From Caenorhabditis remanei (Eukaryota; Nematoda; Chromadorea; Rhabditida; Rhabditidae), in contig NC_071331.1 of NCBI RefSeq assembly GCF_010183535.1, forward strand, positions 10,602,001-10,666,000: a stretch of 64,000 bases of DNA. The letters are read 5' to 3'. The notes under the pieces are model-generated. The model was not told the DNA's origin and made no database searches. It saw only the letters and a program-made list of their open reading frames with translations. Shown in pieces: positions 22,301-32,908 of the stretch (its first letter is position 1; the number at the start of each line of letters is the position of its first letter). The position numbers were made by a program, and so were the translations under genes.

Positions 22301-23284
22301 AGAGAGCGTGCGATAATATTGCAGAAGTGGGCGGAGCGTACATAATAGAAACCGGCAACCGAAATGAATTTTTCGAAAACCAACTGTACCAATGAGTAAC
22401 TCATTAATCAATTTTGGAAAGATTTATAATAGATACATTGACTGTTCTTATACTGATTCTTATAAGTAGAAATAGGGAAACAGTACAAACAATGTATATA
22501 AGCAGTTTCAATTCTTCGACATATAAATATAATTACCAAAGATCCTTAATTACTCCAAACTTCCAGCCGTTCTCATCTCTCTCGTCTACGTCTTCGAATG
22601 CCGGAGTAGATCAATTCAAGAGAACCGGATAAAATTCGAATCAAAAATTGCAAGAACTACATATTACGTTATTCTATATCTCCTGCCTTCTCTATCCCTT
22701 CTACTCTATTTCAACGTTCCCCACAATCAAGAGACCGCTAAACTTGAAGCTCTCCAACTATTTCCTTATCCGACTAAAGAATTCTTTCTCGTTGAGACAT
22801 TTGTAGTTCTCTCAGATCCGTTCTGGCTGAGTTTCACGCTTGCCTTTGCTATTCCCGCGATTGCAATTCTGATCTTTGGCAATATAATATTCCATGTGTC
22901 ATGTTGTATATTCCATCTCTACATGACACCTGGAGCAATGACTTCTATCAGAACTCGACTTATCCAACGGAGATTTTTCATTGGAATGTTCGCACAGACT
23001 GGAGTTCCTTTTGTGGTCCTAGCTATTCCTTATACATTACTGGGGGTGTCAATGGCTATAAGTAGAATATCTCAAGTGATTACTAACCTATCATTTATCA
23101 GTTTCGGACTTCATGGAATTGTGGAAAGTGCGTGTGTTCTCACATTTCATCACAGCTATCGTTTGTATATTCAGAAAATTTTTATGAAGACGAAGACTAT
23201 TAAAAGTGAGTTTTTGAGAAGGTTTTTTTTCCATTTGAAAGTGGTTTTTTTGCAGTTGTATCAGGTCACCGGAGTGTCACGTGA
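19360..23284 (+). CDS. Srh-family chemoreceptor (7TM), gene B, with a 2.8-kb intron
   Basis: Exons 19360-19726, 22567-23205 and 23256-23284 join in frame into about 344 residues. Srh marks are KKTPDNMKSIKKPLL, PYMFLPSF, SLVYVFECR, PYPTKEFF, RRFFIGMFAQTGVPF and HGIVES, with a short terminal exon ending HRSVT. N- and C-terminal halves align with the Srh gene at 13568-15111, which shows that the two halves are one gene although 2.84 kb separate them. The first intron is filled with tandem duplications, two MITEs and a second copy of the start of exon 2 (21967). The ATG at 19360 overlaps a TTTCAG acceptor, so an upstream exon at 19146 is possible. The coding parts are intact, so the gene may be functional if the long intron is spliced correctly. 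Confidence 0.78.
19829..20095. mobile_element. MITE with 8-bp target duplication and a preserved empty site
   Basis: The ends are CATACTTGCAA and TTGCAAGTATG. The flanking 8-mers CCGTTATG (19821-19828 and 20096-20103) are identical. The tandem copy of the surrounding DNA has a single CCGTTATG at 20913-20920 with no insert, which is the empty site. The interior includes a GC-rich run of GGGCC repeats. Related sequence lies at 40683-41182. Confidence 0.8.
21463..21730. mobile_element. TA-flanked MITE, CCGTAAATACTG family
   Basis: A 268-bp element begins CCGTAAATACTGAATTATAA and ends with the near complement. TA is present on both sides. Sibling duplicates at about 20885 and 22335 read GTACATAATAGAAACC without the insert, so the empty site is visible. 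A close relative lies at 45630-45900, and a more distant one with similar ends at 37618-37977. TA duplication suggests a Tc/mariner-type parent. Confidence 0.78.
21967..22068 (+). pseudogene. Decoy copy of the start of Srh gene B exon 2
   Basis: A TTCCAG acceptor is followed by sequence that reads SLVYVFKCRSRSIQENR in the same phase as the true exon 600 bp downstream. The frame then runs into a stop about 100 nt in. Splicing to it would truncate the receptor before the fourth membrane span. Confidence 0.65.
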
Positions 23285-23333
23285 TTCACACAGAATCCAT
23301 TGATAATTCCTTTTGAATATCTCATTTTTTATT

Positions 23334-23339
23334 AATAAA
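23334..23339 (+). terminator. Poly(A) signal of Srh gene B
   Basis: AATAAA lies 50 bp after the stop. The stretch 23340-23945 beyond it shows no gene. Confidence 0.5.
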
Positions 23340-23945
23340 AATTTATTCGGTTTCAACCCAAAGATATTTTTTAGAAATGACCTTTCTATGTGTAAAATAA
23401 GTTGTATCAGCGAACAAAGCAAAAAATTCTGAAGACACTTGTAACATTATGATCAATTTCTGGAAATCAAATTCTGAATCCCTTTTTGTAAGTAGTGTGC
23501 GGAAATATTGAATAAATGAAAGGAGATGAATATGTGAGAATGTATGAACGTATGTTACATAGCAGTGTAATACATTTTTCGAATAGAACATAAGATGGTG
23601 AAACTGAATATTTTCGTGAAAATCTTTGTGAACCATATACGATTTAACGACAGTCTTCTACCAATAATTCAATTTCATAAGAAACAAAGAGACGTAGAGA
23701 AAGGCAATAGTTTCGAAATTTATTTGGATACTATACATATCAACTCGAAAATTTTTTGAAAGTTTTCATGACCTTGTGTAACAGAAAAAACAATTGATAT
23801 TATCAAAAAGTTTGTTGCATCGTGAAAGGCTTGATCCGGTCTTTAAAAAAACTTTTGCTGTTTTCCCTGTCATTTAATAAGTAAATAAATAACAAAAAAA
23901 ATAACTGATGTCATCAAAAATGATGTGGGTCAAACCAAACTTCAT

Positions 23946-25427
23946 TCATCTCTTCCCCATACAATTTTCAAAAAACGGTTTCTCTGCAGAGTATGCGTTG
24001 AATAGATGTCCAAGTTCCATATCACTTTGCATTTTTTGAGACGCTTTCTAAAAATAATTGTTCTTTTTCAAGTGATAAGATTGGCATCACTAACCTGTAC
24101 ACTTGGAATAATTGAAAGTATGTTAGCCATCCTTAGCGGATATTCCTCAACTCGTTTTGTGGAATAATAATGAATCATTTCTCTTTGTACTGTCGTTCTC
24201 ACTTTCCGACAAATTTCTAAACAACTGTCCGTTTGCCCTTCCAATCCTGAAATAAAAATGTTTCAAAAATGTGTTATCCCTAGACCTTATAAAAATATGT
24301 TCGTTTTTGTTTGTTTCCAACCTGTATCAAAAAGTATCAATGCGACCAACGCCAAAAACTCAAACTGTGTTACATTCTCTCTTAACATTGGCTCCAGAAC
24401 ATTCCGTTTGCATTGGGTCCGCGTTCCTTCGAATAAGCTACAAATCACGGTTTGAACATTTAGAAAATAATATGAAACTACCGTGCCGCGTCAGCTGAAG
24501 TCATTGGTTGAAGATTGTTGGGGTCGTGATAGAAGCTCTCCAAATTCTGACAATTGATAAAATTGCCATTTGGTAGAAACCAAACGTCATTTCTGTTCCG
24601 TTGGCAAGCAAAGAACCCAGCTTCCAGGTTATAGAAAGTGAGATAGAAGTTGCGAAGGAGGATGCCCTGAAATATTATTCTTTAAAACAACTTTACCTTA
24701 CTTTTTTATACTTTCTGACTAGTTGGAAACGCTGTGAAAATAGGGAATGAACTGGAAATCCAGTCAGCCACCAAATAAAACTCTCGTAGCAACAACCGAT
24801 ATGTCTCTTTGTATGTCTGACCACGCGGTGATGGTTTCTGAAATATCTTTTTTTGTGTGATTTTTGATTGATTATAAACAAACCATGAACATATTTACTC
24901 CCTCCATTCTATGCACAACTTCTCTTATATTTTCCAGATGTGAATAATCTTTTTCAATAGTTGATAATATTCCGACATTGTTTTGAAAATTTGAAATTGA
25001 AAGGACAGGATTATTTGCTAAACTCTGACGATCATAAAAGTCACGCTGACTTTGAATATCTGAAAACGGGACAGGATTTTGTTTTCAATAATAATGAAAC
25101 AAACTCACAATCTCTTCTCATTCCCATTTTCAGGCACCTCTCGAATCGACATTTTTTACATTGCAGTCCTTTTGCTAGAAAAATTTAGTATCAGCTGTGT
25201 GAGGTATAAAAAGTTATTCACTTACATTTATCAATATCACAAGTGTCGTTTTCACTACATTTATACTGATTTTTGCTAACCACTGACCGTCGAAAAAACG
25301 CTGTGCAGCCTCTGAAACTTTGATTATCAAAGCAAACTTTAATCAATTTCAAAACTACATACCTGCACGCATCGATTCCAAAATGTCTTCCACTTCTACG
25401 TACTAGACATACAACACATGGATTCAT
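23946..25427 (-). CDS. Nuclear hormone receptor, tandem copy 1
   Basis: About nine exons encode roughly 353 residues from ATG 25427 (MNPCVVCL). The DNA-binding domain has two C4 zinc fingers: CVVC...ACRGC with P-box CRGCTAFFRR, then KCSENDTC...QCKKC, followed by RFERCLKMGM. The divergent ligand-binding region includes LLLREFYLVADWI, LEAGFFACQRNRND, EFLALVALILFD and the end FFENCMGKR. These features fit the large worm family of supplementary nuclear receptors, which act as ligand-regulated or orphan transcription factors in the nucleus. It has 85-95% visible amino-acid identity with the copy at 26297-28740 across many exons. The intron after the second-finger start is only 51 nt here, against about 780 nt in the other copy. 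Ligand and targets cannot be inferred. Confidence 0.9.
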
Positions 25428-26296
25428 GTTTAGGAAATACAACTAAAAAAGAGGTTACATATCTTTTCCTTTCCGAAAATGATGACAATTCACACTCACG
25501 GGGGAGAAGAGAGTAGCAAATATTAGTATAGGGAAACAGGTTTCCTTTATCTGTTCGGGTGATGCAATCTCAGATTTTCCGGTCGAAAAGATTCTTGTTA
25601 GGGTCATTTCTCACCAACTCTTTAGGTGAGAGGAATATCACAAATTTGTACTCCCATGGTCTTGTAAAAAAGGTACTTTTGCTAGTGATAAAGTTTCGAG
25701 CTTTTTTTTGAGCTCCGGAGCAAGAAAGGGCAAACGATTTTGTGACCATCGTATTCAGAATGGCCGAACTATCAATGAGACAATTTTCAGCAAATTCTCA
25801 ATTTTCTAAAAATAATTCCTTTGTTAGTCGATCCGTTTTTCGCTTAATTGGTCTGGGCCTATCCATTTTTTCCGAACTTTTGTGCTCCAAATCGAAATAT
25901 ATGAATACCGTTTTACACCTATGTATTATTTCCTAAACACACGAAGAAAACACTGCGTCGGCAACTTGAAATAAAAATTTCAAAAATTTTTCAGCAGTCA
26001 AAATATTCAACGGTCAGTCTACTATTACTTCTGGCAGCCTTTGAGGTATTCGGTGCTCACTGGCGGAGCTATACGAGGGTCTTGTAAAAATTCGGCCAGT
26101 ATCAATTCCAACTTGATTTTTTCTCTTTCGATTATTTACAGTCATTTTTCTTTGTTGTTGTTATAGTGAGTTGTTTTTAAATCATTGAACTTTAACATTT
26201 ATGTTAACTGTTTCAGTGACTGCATTACAGCGAAATAGAATTGACTAGTGAATATCAGGAAGAGTTTTTAATATTCATAAAAACAATTTATTTCAT
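25428..26296. other. Spacer between the two nuclear receptor genes
   Basis: It probably holds the promoter of copy 1 and the 3' end of copy 2. I see no gene; the ORF at 25742-25936 is not supported by any motif. Confidence 0.45.
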
Positions 26297-28740
26297 TCAT
26301 CTCTTTCCCATACAATTTTCAAAAAACGTCTTCTCTGCGGAATATGCGTTGAATAGATGTCCGAGTTCAAGATCACTTTGCATTTTTTGAGACGCTTTCT
26401 AAAAATAATGTTTCTTTTTCAAGTGATAAGATTGGCATCACTAACCTGTACACTTGGAATAATTGAAAGTATGTTAGCCATCCTTAGCGGATATTCCTCA
26501 ACTCGTTTTGTGGAATAATAATGGATCATTTCTCTCAGTACTGCAGTTCTGACTTTCTGACAAATGTCTACACAACTGTCCGTTTGTCCTTCTAATCCTG
26601 AAATTAAAATGTTTTAAAAATGTGTTATCCCTAGTTTTACTTGAAATATGAGTTTCGTTCCGCTTACCTGTATCAAAAAGTATCAGCGCTGCCAATGCCA
26701 AAAACTCAAACTGTGACACGTTCTCTCTCAACATGGGCTCCAGAACATTCCGTTTACACCCAGTGCACGTTCCTTTGAACAGTCTGAAAATTTATACTTC
26801 TTTAGTAAGTCAAGATCTGGAAAATTACTTTGCGGCATCTGCTGAAGTCATGGATTGAAGATTATTAGGGTCGTGGTAGAAGCTCTCCAAATTCTGACAA
26901 TTGATAAAATTTCCGTTTGGAAGGAACCAAACGTCATTTCTGTTCCGTTGGCAAGCAAAGAATCCAGCTTCCAGGTTATAGAAAGTGAGATAGAAGTTGC
27001 GAAGTAGGATGTCCTGAAGATTCAGTTTTCATTTAATATAACACAACTCAATGAAGATAAAACTTTTACTGTTTCGGGTTCAACTTAACTTCGTTTAGTA
27101 TTTTTTATTATCAGTGTGGTTCTTTTATTGTCGTCGGAACTTTTTTATTTTGATAATAGCCAACGACGTTAAACTATTTCGAAGTTACACAGCGCATTTC
27201 AATGTTTTATTTCATACCTTTTGATTTGTTGGGAGCTCTGTAAAATGAGGAAATGAATTCGAAATCCAATCAGCCACCAGATAAAACTCTCTCAACAGCA
27301 ACCGATACGTTTCTTTGTATGTCTGTCCACGTGGTGCAGGTTTCTAAACAAAACGAATTTTCAGTGATCAAATCGCTTTCATTTAAAAAAAAACCTACCA
27401 GAAACATGCTGCCTCCTTCCATACTATGCACAACTACCCTCACGTTTTCCAGTTGAGAGTAGTTTCTTTTTATTGTTGATAATATTGAAGTGGATACGGT
27501 AATTTGAGGATTAGAGGTGGATGGAGAGGGGAGAATAGCTTTTGGGTTCCGACGGCCATAAATGTCCCGATGGTTTTGAATAGCTGGAAATAAGAAAAAA
27601 TATGTTCCGTTTGATATTTTACAAAAAAAAATGGTAACGAAAGATATTATTGATCATTCGTTCAATCAAAACGCACCTTCTTTTTTCATTCCCATCTTCA
27701 GGCATTTCTCGAATCGGCATTTTTTACATAGGACTCCTTCTGCTGAAAATATTCATATATTTCACCAAAAACGTTTTTCTGAAACTCAAACAAAAAATGT
27801 AACCAAAATGAAACGGCACATTTTCGTAGTGGTTGAAAACCTGTTTCTAAAAGTGCATATCTTCATGTTTTTATGCTGTAGTTTCTAAACGTCAAAGTTT
27901 CAAAACGAATAGCTGCGAAGTTTCAACGATAAATCCACCATTTCATCATACTATGATTCTATTCACCAGATTGGAATAACAGTTTCAAAACACACGGGAT
28001 CTGGGAGTGAGTACTGAAATCAACCGCGCACCGCGGAAACCATCGAAAATTTTAAAGCGAAACTCAAATTTTTAGTAGAATTGATCTCAAAAGACACGCG
28101 AAAGTCGAAAAACTACCAAAATGCCGGGAAACTGGCATAAATCAGTTCAAAAACTGGCCGATTCAGCTGTGTATCAAAATGCAACAACGAAACAGCGAAT
28201 TGAAAAAATCCTATTTTGAATTTGCCTCCAAGTCAAGTGGAGTTAAACCTCAGACCCCGTGAAAACGAGAAATATCATGTCGTGAGGAAAATATTATAAA
28301 TTTTACTGGGTTAGTACTCTTTTCAAACTAATCGTTCTGCGATTGAAACAATATGTAACTTGTAAATTTTCCGCTGTTTCAAGTTTATGTCAAGAAAATT
28401 AAATTTGCATCACATCCAATACTCGGTTTGAGTACAAATCGTATCACAGTCTTCACCAGTTCTCCCAGATCTCTACCCCCCCCCCCCCCCCCCCCCCTGA
28501 TCGATCGTGATCTACCCCTGATCGTGAACTCACATCTCTCAATATCACAAGTTTCGTCTTCACTACATTTATACTTCCTCTTATTGACCACTGTCCGTCG
28601 AAAGAATGCAGTGCAACCTCTAAAATATTATTTGTCATTGGAACTTCATTCTTTTCAATTCATAATTACCTGCACGCATCGACTCCGAAATGCTTCCCAT
28701 TTCCACGTGCCAAACAGACAACACATGGATTCATCATCAT
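26297..28740 (-). CDS. Nuclear hormone receptor, tandem copy 2
   Basis: The protein starts MMMNPCVVCLARGNGKHFG at 28740 (two further ATGs follow in frame). The fingers read CVVC...ACRGCTAFFRR and KCSEDETC...LCKKC, then RFEKCLKMGM. The ligand-binding part aligns exon by exon with copy 1: PAPRGQTYKETYRLLLREF, LEAGFFACQRNRND, EFLALAALILFD and the end FFENCMGKR. All exons join in frame, so both copies look functional. The intron splitting the second finger is enlarged to about 780 bp by a MITE (27993-28261) and a run of 22 C. Nucleotide identity is high even in the last exons, which points to a recent tandem duplication. Confidence 0.9.
27993..28261. mobile_element. CACAGGG-family MITE in a receptor intron
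   Basis: The ends read CACGGGATCT and AGACCCCGTG. The flanks AAAACA and AAAACG match at five of six bases. The interior is homologous, in reverse orientation, to the element at 39459-39779. Copy 1 of the receptor lacks it, so it inserted after the duplication or was lost there. Confidence 0.65.
28476..28497. repeat. (C)22 homopolymer
   Basis: Twenty-two consecutive C on the plus strand, followed by TGATCGATCGTGATC. On the minus strand, the transcribed sense of the receptor, this is a G run able to form G-quadruplexes. Confidence 0.9.
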
Positions 28741-29387
28741 TGTATTTCAGTAAAAGTCAATACACAAAGTGTTATCTTTTTTCGTTTTATCAGACAAATG
28801 ATGACAATTCCCACGGAAAAAGAAATGGAGTTTATGAGAGAATTAGAGAGGAAAAGTAGCAAAGATTAGTGGAGAGGAAACTGGTTTCCGTCGTCTGTTC
28901 AAATGATGCAATCTATGGGTTTCGGTCAAAAAGAGATAGGGTCAAGCAAGGAGAAATTAGGACTTTCATGGTCATTTAGGTGGAAAGGATGATTTTGAGA
29001 ATAGAAAAAATCGCGAGGTCTCATTAAGAATTTACCATTAAATATTGGCTTTTTAAAGCTGCAATTTTTCAGGCAGATAAAATGGAAAACAAAAAAAAAC
29101 ATCATCGTAGTAATTTTAACAACCCGGATACAGGAATTGTTTTTCTACAGTTTCCGGAAATTGTGATATTTTACATTACATCACCATTACTAGTATCTAC
29201 ATAGATATTTTTTGGATTTGAACTTAAGAACTTCAAAGTATTCACTAATTTATTTTCGTATTGCTTGTGAAAGCTACTGAATAACATTTTCTATTTTTTT
29301 TTCCTTCTGTTTCTTAAATATAACTTTTTGTTTCGCATCCATCGGCAAGTTGTGTATCAAATAAGCTTCACAAAGAATAAATCCAAA
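28741..29387. other. Intergenic, receptor promoter side
   Basis: AT-rich, with no gene, RNA gene or repeat that I can name. Confidence 0.4.
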
Positions 29388-30465
29388 TCATGGAGTAATT
29401 CCATTGTTATTATTGCTTTGATGCACATCTCCAACACTTCCAAGAGCAATTCTTATTGGAATCATATCTTTCAGTGCTGAATGAACATTCTTGTCGAAGA
29501 ATAAAACTATATACGTTGTGGAAAATGCAACCTGGAAATGATAAAGTTTAAAGATTTAGGCAAATAGTTACAAAATGAGAAAACACTATTCATGCAATAA
29601 CTCTCCGTTACATGTCAATCCTCTGAAACCGCAACTCACCAAATCTGAGACAGACGACAACACCTCCACAGCCAACGCAACAGGCATGAGTGTGGAAGAC
29701 ATGAACCAAAACAAGAAAAGAGAAAATACGAGAGTGTGGGCTACTGCTATTTTGGATAGCCTTCGTAGTAGTTGCTTGTGTTGATCTGCATGGTCTGCTA
29801 GCCTTTCTCGGACTTGTTGGAGAGTGAGAGCTCCTGTTATCATGATAGAAACAGCATAGAGAGTGAAGAAGAAGAATAGATAAATACCATTGAACATTTC
29901 TTGTTCCTGAAGTACCAGTAGATTTATCGTTTTTTATTTCTACGTTCAATATATCACTTACATATGAAACATCATCCAATACAAACATTCTCTCCTGATA
30001 ATCAAAATGTATTTTTTGAAAATAAATAAAGTTAGTTATAAAAACAGAGAAAACTATCACTCCAGCATAAACAAATAGATAATATCTGTTCCATTTCTTA
30101 TTAGCATTTTCATATTTTGCACTTATCAATCTATGAGCACAGATGACGATTGTGCTCAAACTTTGAGCATGGAAAAAGAATGTTGTGAGGAATTGAGAGA
30201 CTGACGTTAGCCAAGGAAAACTTTCATGAATTTGAAGGAAACTATCCGGGACACCGGGACGGAATAGAATTTTAGCGGGCCAGGTATTCAACCAACAAGT
30301 GAAATTTATGAGAATGTCCATTACGATGACTCGATAAAAAGAGTAAACAAATCGCTTGTTGAATGTTAACAGAAGAATTACGAACAGCATGAAAAATACA
30401 GAAATAATTCCGTAGACCATAGAGATTTTCAAAAGTATATCCATGCTATCACAAAGACTACACAA
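29388..30465 (-). CDS. Srg/Srv-type seven-transmembrane chemoreceptor
   Basis: Three exons (30465-29962, 29906-29640, 29531-29388) give 304 residues, joined in phase 0. The seven hydrophobic segments are regular. Family-like features are YSFYRVIVMDILINFTCW after the first span, AHRLISAKY at the end of the third, the long helix QQVRERLADHADQHKQLLRR before the sixth, and a short polar tail ending NNNNGITP. Placement in the Srg superfamily (srg/srv) is by this pattern and is less certain than the Str and Srh calls. A second in-frame ATG 21 bases downstream (MDILLKIS) is an equally good start. It is a presumed sensory GPCR. Confidence 0.75.
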
Positions 30466-30934
30466 ATGAGGAATGAAAACTAGAAAACGAAAAAATATTC
30501 GGTTTCTCGAAGCCTAGAATTATATAACCTATAAGATATAGATGAAGACGATTAGAAATAGCAATTTTTGAAGATTTGTGATTTTTGATGCTATTCAAAA
30601 CATTATTGAAACAAAATCGGTTCTAAAATAGTGAATGTTACAAAATATGAATGTGAAACATAAATTTTCAATGCCTAACTTAGAACGCTTTGGCTGAAAT
30701 TGTACCTAGTGAAAACGTCATGTGGTGGATAGGGAGACAAAAATTTAGTTTCTGATGAAGAATAGACCGATATAGTTTATTTTTATGTCATTAACCTGAT
30801 CAGAAAGAATTCATCAAGCATAAAAACACAATGAAACTGCTTAATTTATTAATTTGTTCCGACACTATAGGGCGGTGACCCGTGTCATAGTTAGCATGCG
30901 AGAATAATACAAAGAAAGAGTTACAACAGTTGAT

Positions 30935-31103
30935 TTACTCATACGGACTTTTGAAGTTAACAAGCAAAGTGGCAGTGTCCTTCGATTTATTGAAACCGTA
31001 GCATCCGTACCAGTGGCTTCAGTTGCTCTTCTCAGGGTCTCCTTCGTCGCCGATGGGGACAGAGACGTTGTTGTAGACAGGACACAGGATATATAGAGGT
31101 GGC
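30935..31103 (-). pseudogene. Relic of an unrecognised protein gene
   Basis: The minus strand reads a plausible peptide (PVYNNVSVPIGDEGDPEKSN), one in-frame stop (TGA), then SHWYGCYGFNKSKDTATLL and NFKSPYE before a terminal stop. The continuous sense on both sides of the internal stop suggests a gene fragment with a nonsense mutation. No splice sites or further exons were found. The rest of 30466-31375 shows nothing else. Confidence 0.4.
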
Positions 31104-31375
31104 TCTAACTAAGTAGAGGACAAGTGGGATTTAACTGACGAATCTCCTTCCTTTATGCACATGGAACTGTTGCAGATTGTTATCGGCATACTTGTCACGG
31201 GCCGATTATCGGAAGGTCACGGTTATCTTGAATACAGTAGTATGGACTTTATTTCTTAAGTCGGTAGCGCGAAACCGAGAATTGAAAACTCGAAGTTCTG
31301 TTCTAAACACATAATTTTCCACAGTAGTCCATAGTAAATCAAACTGAACAGTATTTATTAAGTAAATTCATTTCT

Positions 31376-32908
31376 TTATGTGTAATTTAGGTCGATGGAG
31401 ACCACGGAGACCACTTGATTCTTCGACATGGCACGACGGAAGAAATCTGAAATTTCGATACTTCTCTACAATGTTTATGTTTTTCACTGCACATTTTAAG
31501 CCTATGATGAAACATGTTCACTTAAAACTTGTTAGTGAACTCACTGAAAAAAGCGTTCCGATACTCATCAATCAGCATAATTATTGGAATCGGGTCGACT
31601 GCTGGGTAGAATGAATAGAAGAATGTGATAATGAAACTCGCCCACTCAATATTCACACCGAGAAGAGGGGAGGTAAAGAATATTCCAACTGGGATAAATA
31701 GGAAGACCATTGGGATTAGTGTCTGAATTTATTCCTGAATTTTGTTTCTCTGAATATTTGGGTACCTGAGCAACCAACGCTTTGTACAACTGCATTTGAA
31801 GCTTTCTGGAGTAATCACTTTCCCCTTGAGACATAAGTTTTGTAATTTTCGAATAACTTTTCGAGCCGAAATAAAGAATAGTGAAGAATGGAATCATCTG
31901 GAAAAATATTTTTCATGTTGCAGACGCTAGATATAAAAGTGCTTCTAGTACAAAACAATGGACTCACCATAATAATAATCAAATTGAATGCTCCAATCAA
32001 ATCTTTTTTGCTCAAATAAATATTCCCATTAACGTCAGTTCTCCAATACAAACATCCAGTATAGGTCATTTTATCAGCATCGAGATCGTATAGCTCTTTT
32101 ACTTCCGCTCTAGAAATTAGTTAGGTGAGGATAGGACCTCCAAAATCAGTTTCTCACCTCAAATATTCTGTCATTTCTGGGTTTGGTGAAAAGAGAAACC
32201 AGTTGTTCGTGACCCAAGCGAGTCCAGAGAGAAATGGAATTGAGATCCATAAGTAGAGACGTTTCCCAGAAAAATAGCGGAGGCGGCCTTCTCTGGAAAA
32301 AATTGAAAAGGAGATTGTGGCGTGGGGAAATGAATATTTTTCCGTTTCAGAAATACCAGAAAAAATAATTTTGCGTTTATATTTATTGGGAGGTAAAAAC
32401 CTTACAGTACTTCAACTATTTTTTGTTCCGTAAAACTTTATGCCCCTTACCTCTGCAACGCGAAATATCGGAACACAAAATTTATCGATATAGCATAAAT
32501 TGTTGAAGCAAAACATCCAGTTAATGATGCTGAAAACCTCTAGATTGTAAAATTAATTATCCTTTAATCATACCAGTCAGAAAAAACGCTACCGTCGGAT
32601 TGTTCTCGAAAGCACTACCTTTCAAATCCATGAGCATTGAAAAACTGGCTCTGTAGCTGTGAATGTACTAAACATGTTTTTGTAAGGCGGCTTCATTTCT
32701 CCACTTGAAAACTTACCGGTTGTACAATGTAATCCAAAATCGCGTACACCATTGAAATAAAAGAAAAGTAGCACATGAGATGTTTATAATTTCCCAGTTT
32801 TTTCGGGGACTTTGTGACTACAAGGAATATGAAAATGGAATTGACAAATAAAGAAAATACAACAGTGACTAATTGGATGTAAGATTTAATTAAAGAAATC
32901 CATCCCAT
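31376..32908 (-). CDS. Str-type chemoreceptor 1
   Basis: Eight exons from ATG 32908: 32908-32717, 32667-32574, 32529-32451, the exon with FSGKRLYLWI, the exon with YTGCLYW, the exon starting MIPFF, 31722-31545, and a terminal exon ending at 31376. The phases agree throughout. Marks of the Str/Srj group: TKSPKKLGNYKHLM after the first span, HSYRASFSM, FVFRYFALQR at the third span, QLYKALVAQTLIPM before the sixth, and FYPAVDPIPI...IDEYRNAFF in the seventh. The tail is FFRRAMSKNQVVS. The exon plan is shared with the other four Str genes in the window. It is a presumed odorant or pheromone GPCR of sensory neurons; the ligand is unknown. Confidence 0.88.

Larger units (their letters stand above)
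20104..22566. repeat. Tandem duplications inside the Srh gene B intron
   Basis: A block beginning near 20131 recurs near 20947, 816 bp on. The segment with AACAATGAGCACGTTTT recurs near 21151 and 22079. The 3' part, including AAACCGGCAACC and the exon-2 acceptor, recurs with a spacing of exactly 600 bp (21967 and 22567). The block GAGCGTGCGATAA...GGGCGGAGCGTACA appears three times (about 20850, 21420 and 22300). The copies have diverged moderately. One MITE sits just upstream of the first copy and another inside the second. Confidence 0.75.

Noticed and set aside
28428..28859. 143-codon plus-strand ORF across the poly-C run
   Set aside because: Antisense to the nuclear receptor exons and created partly by the homopolymer.
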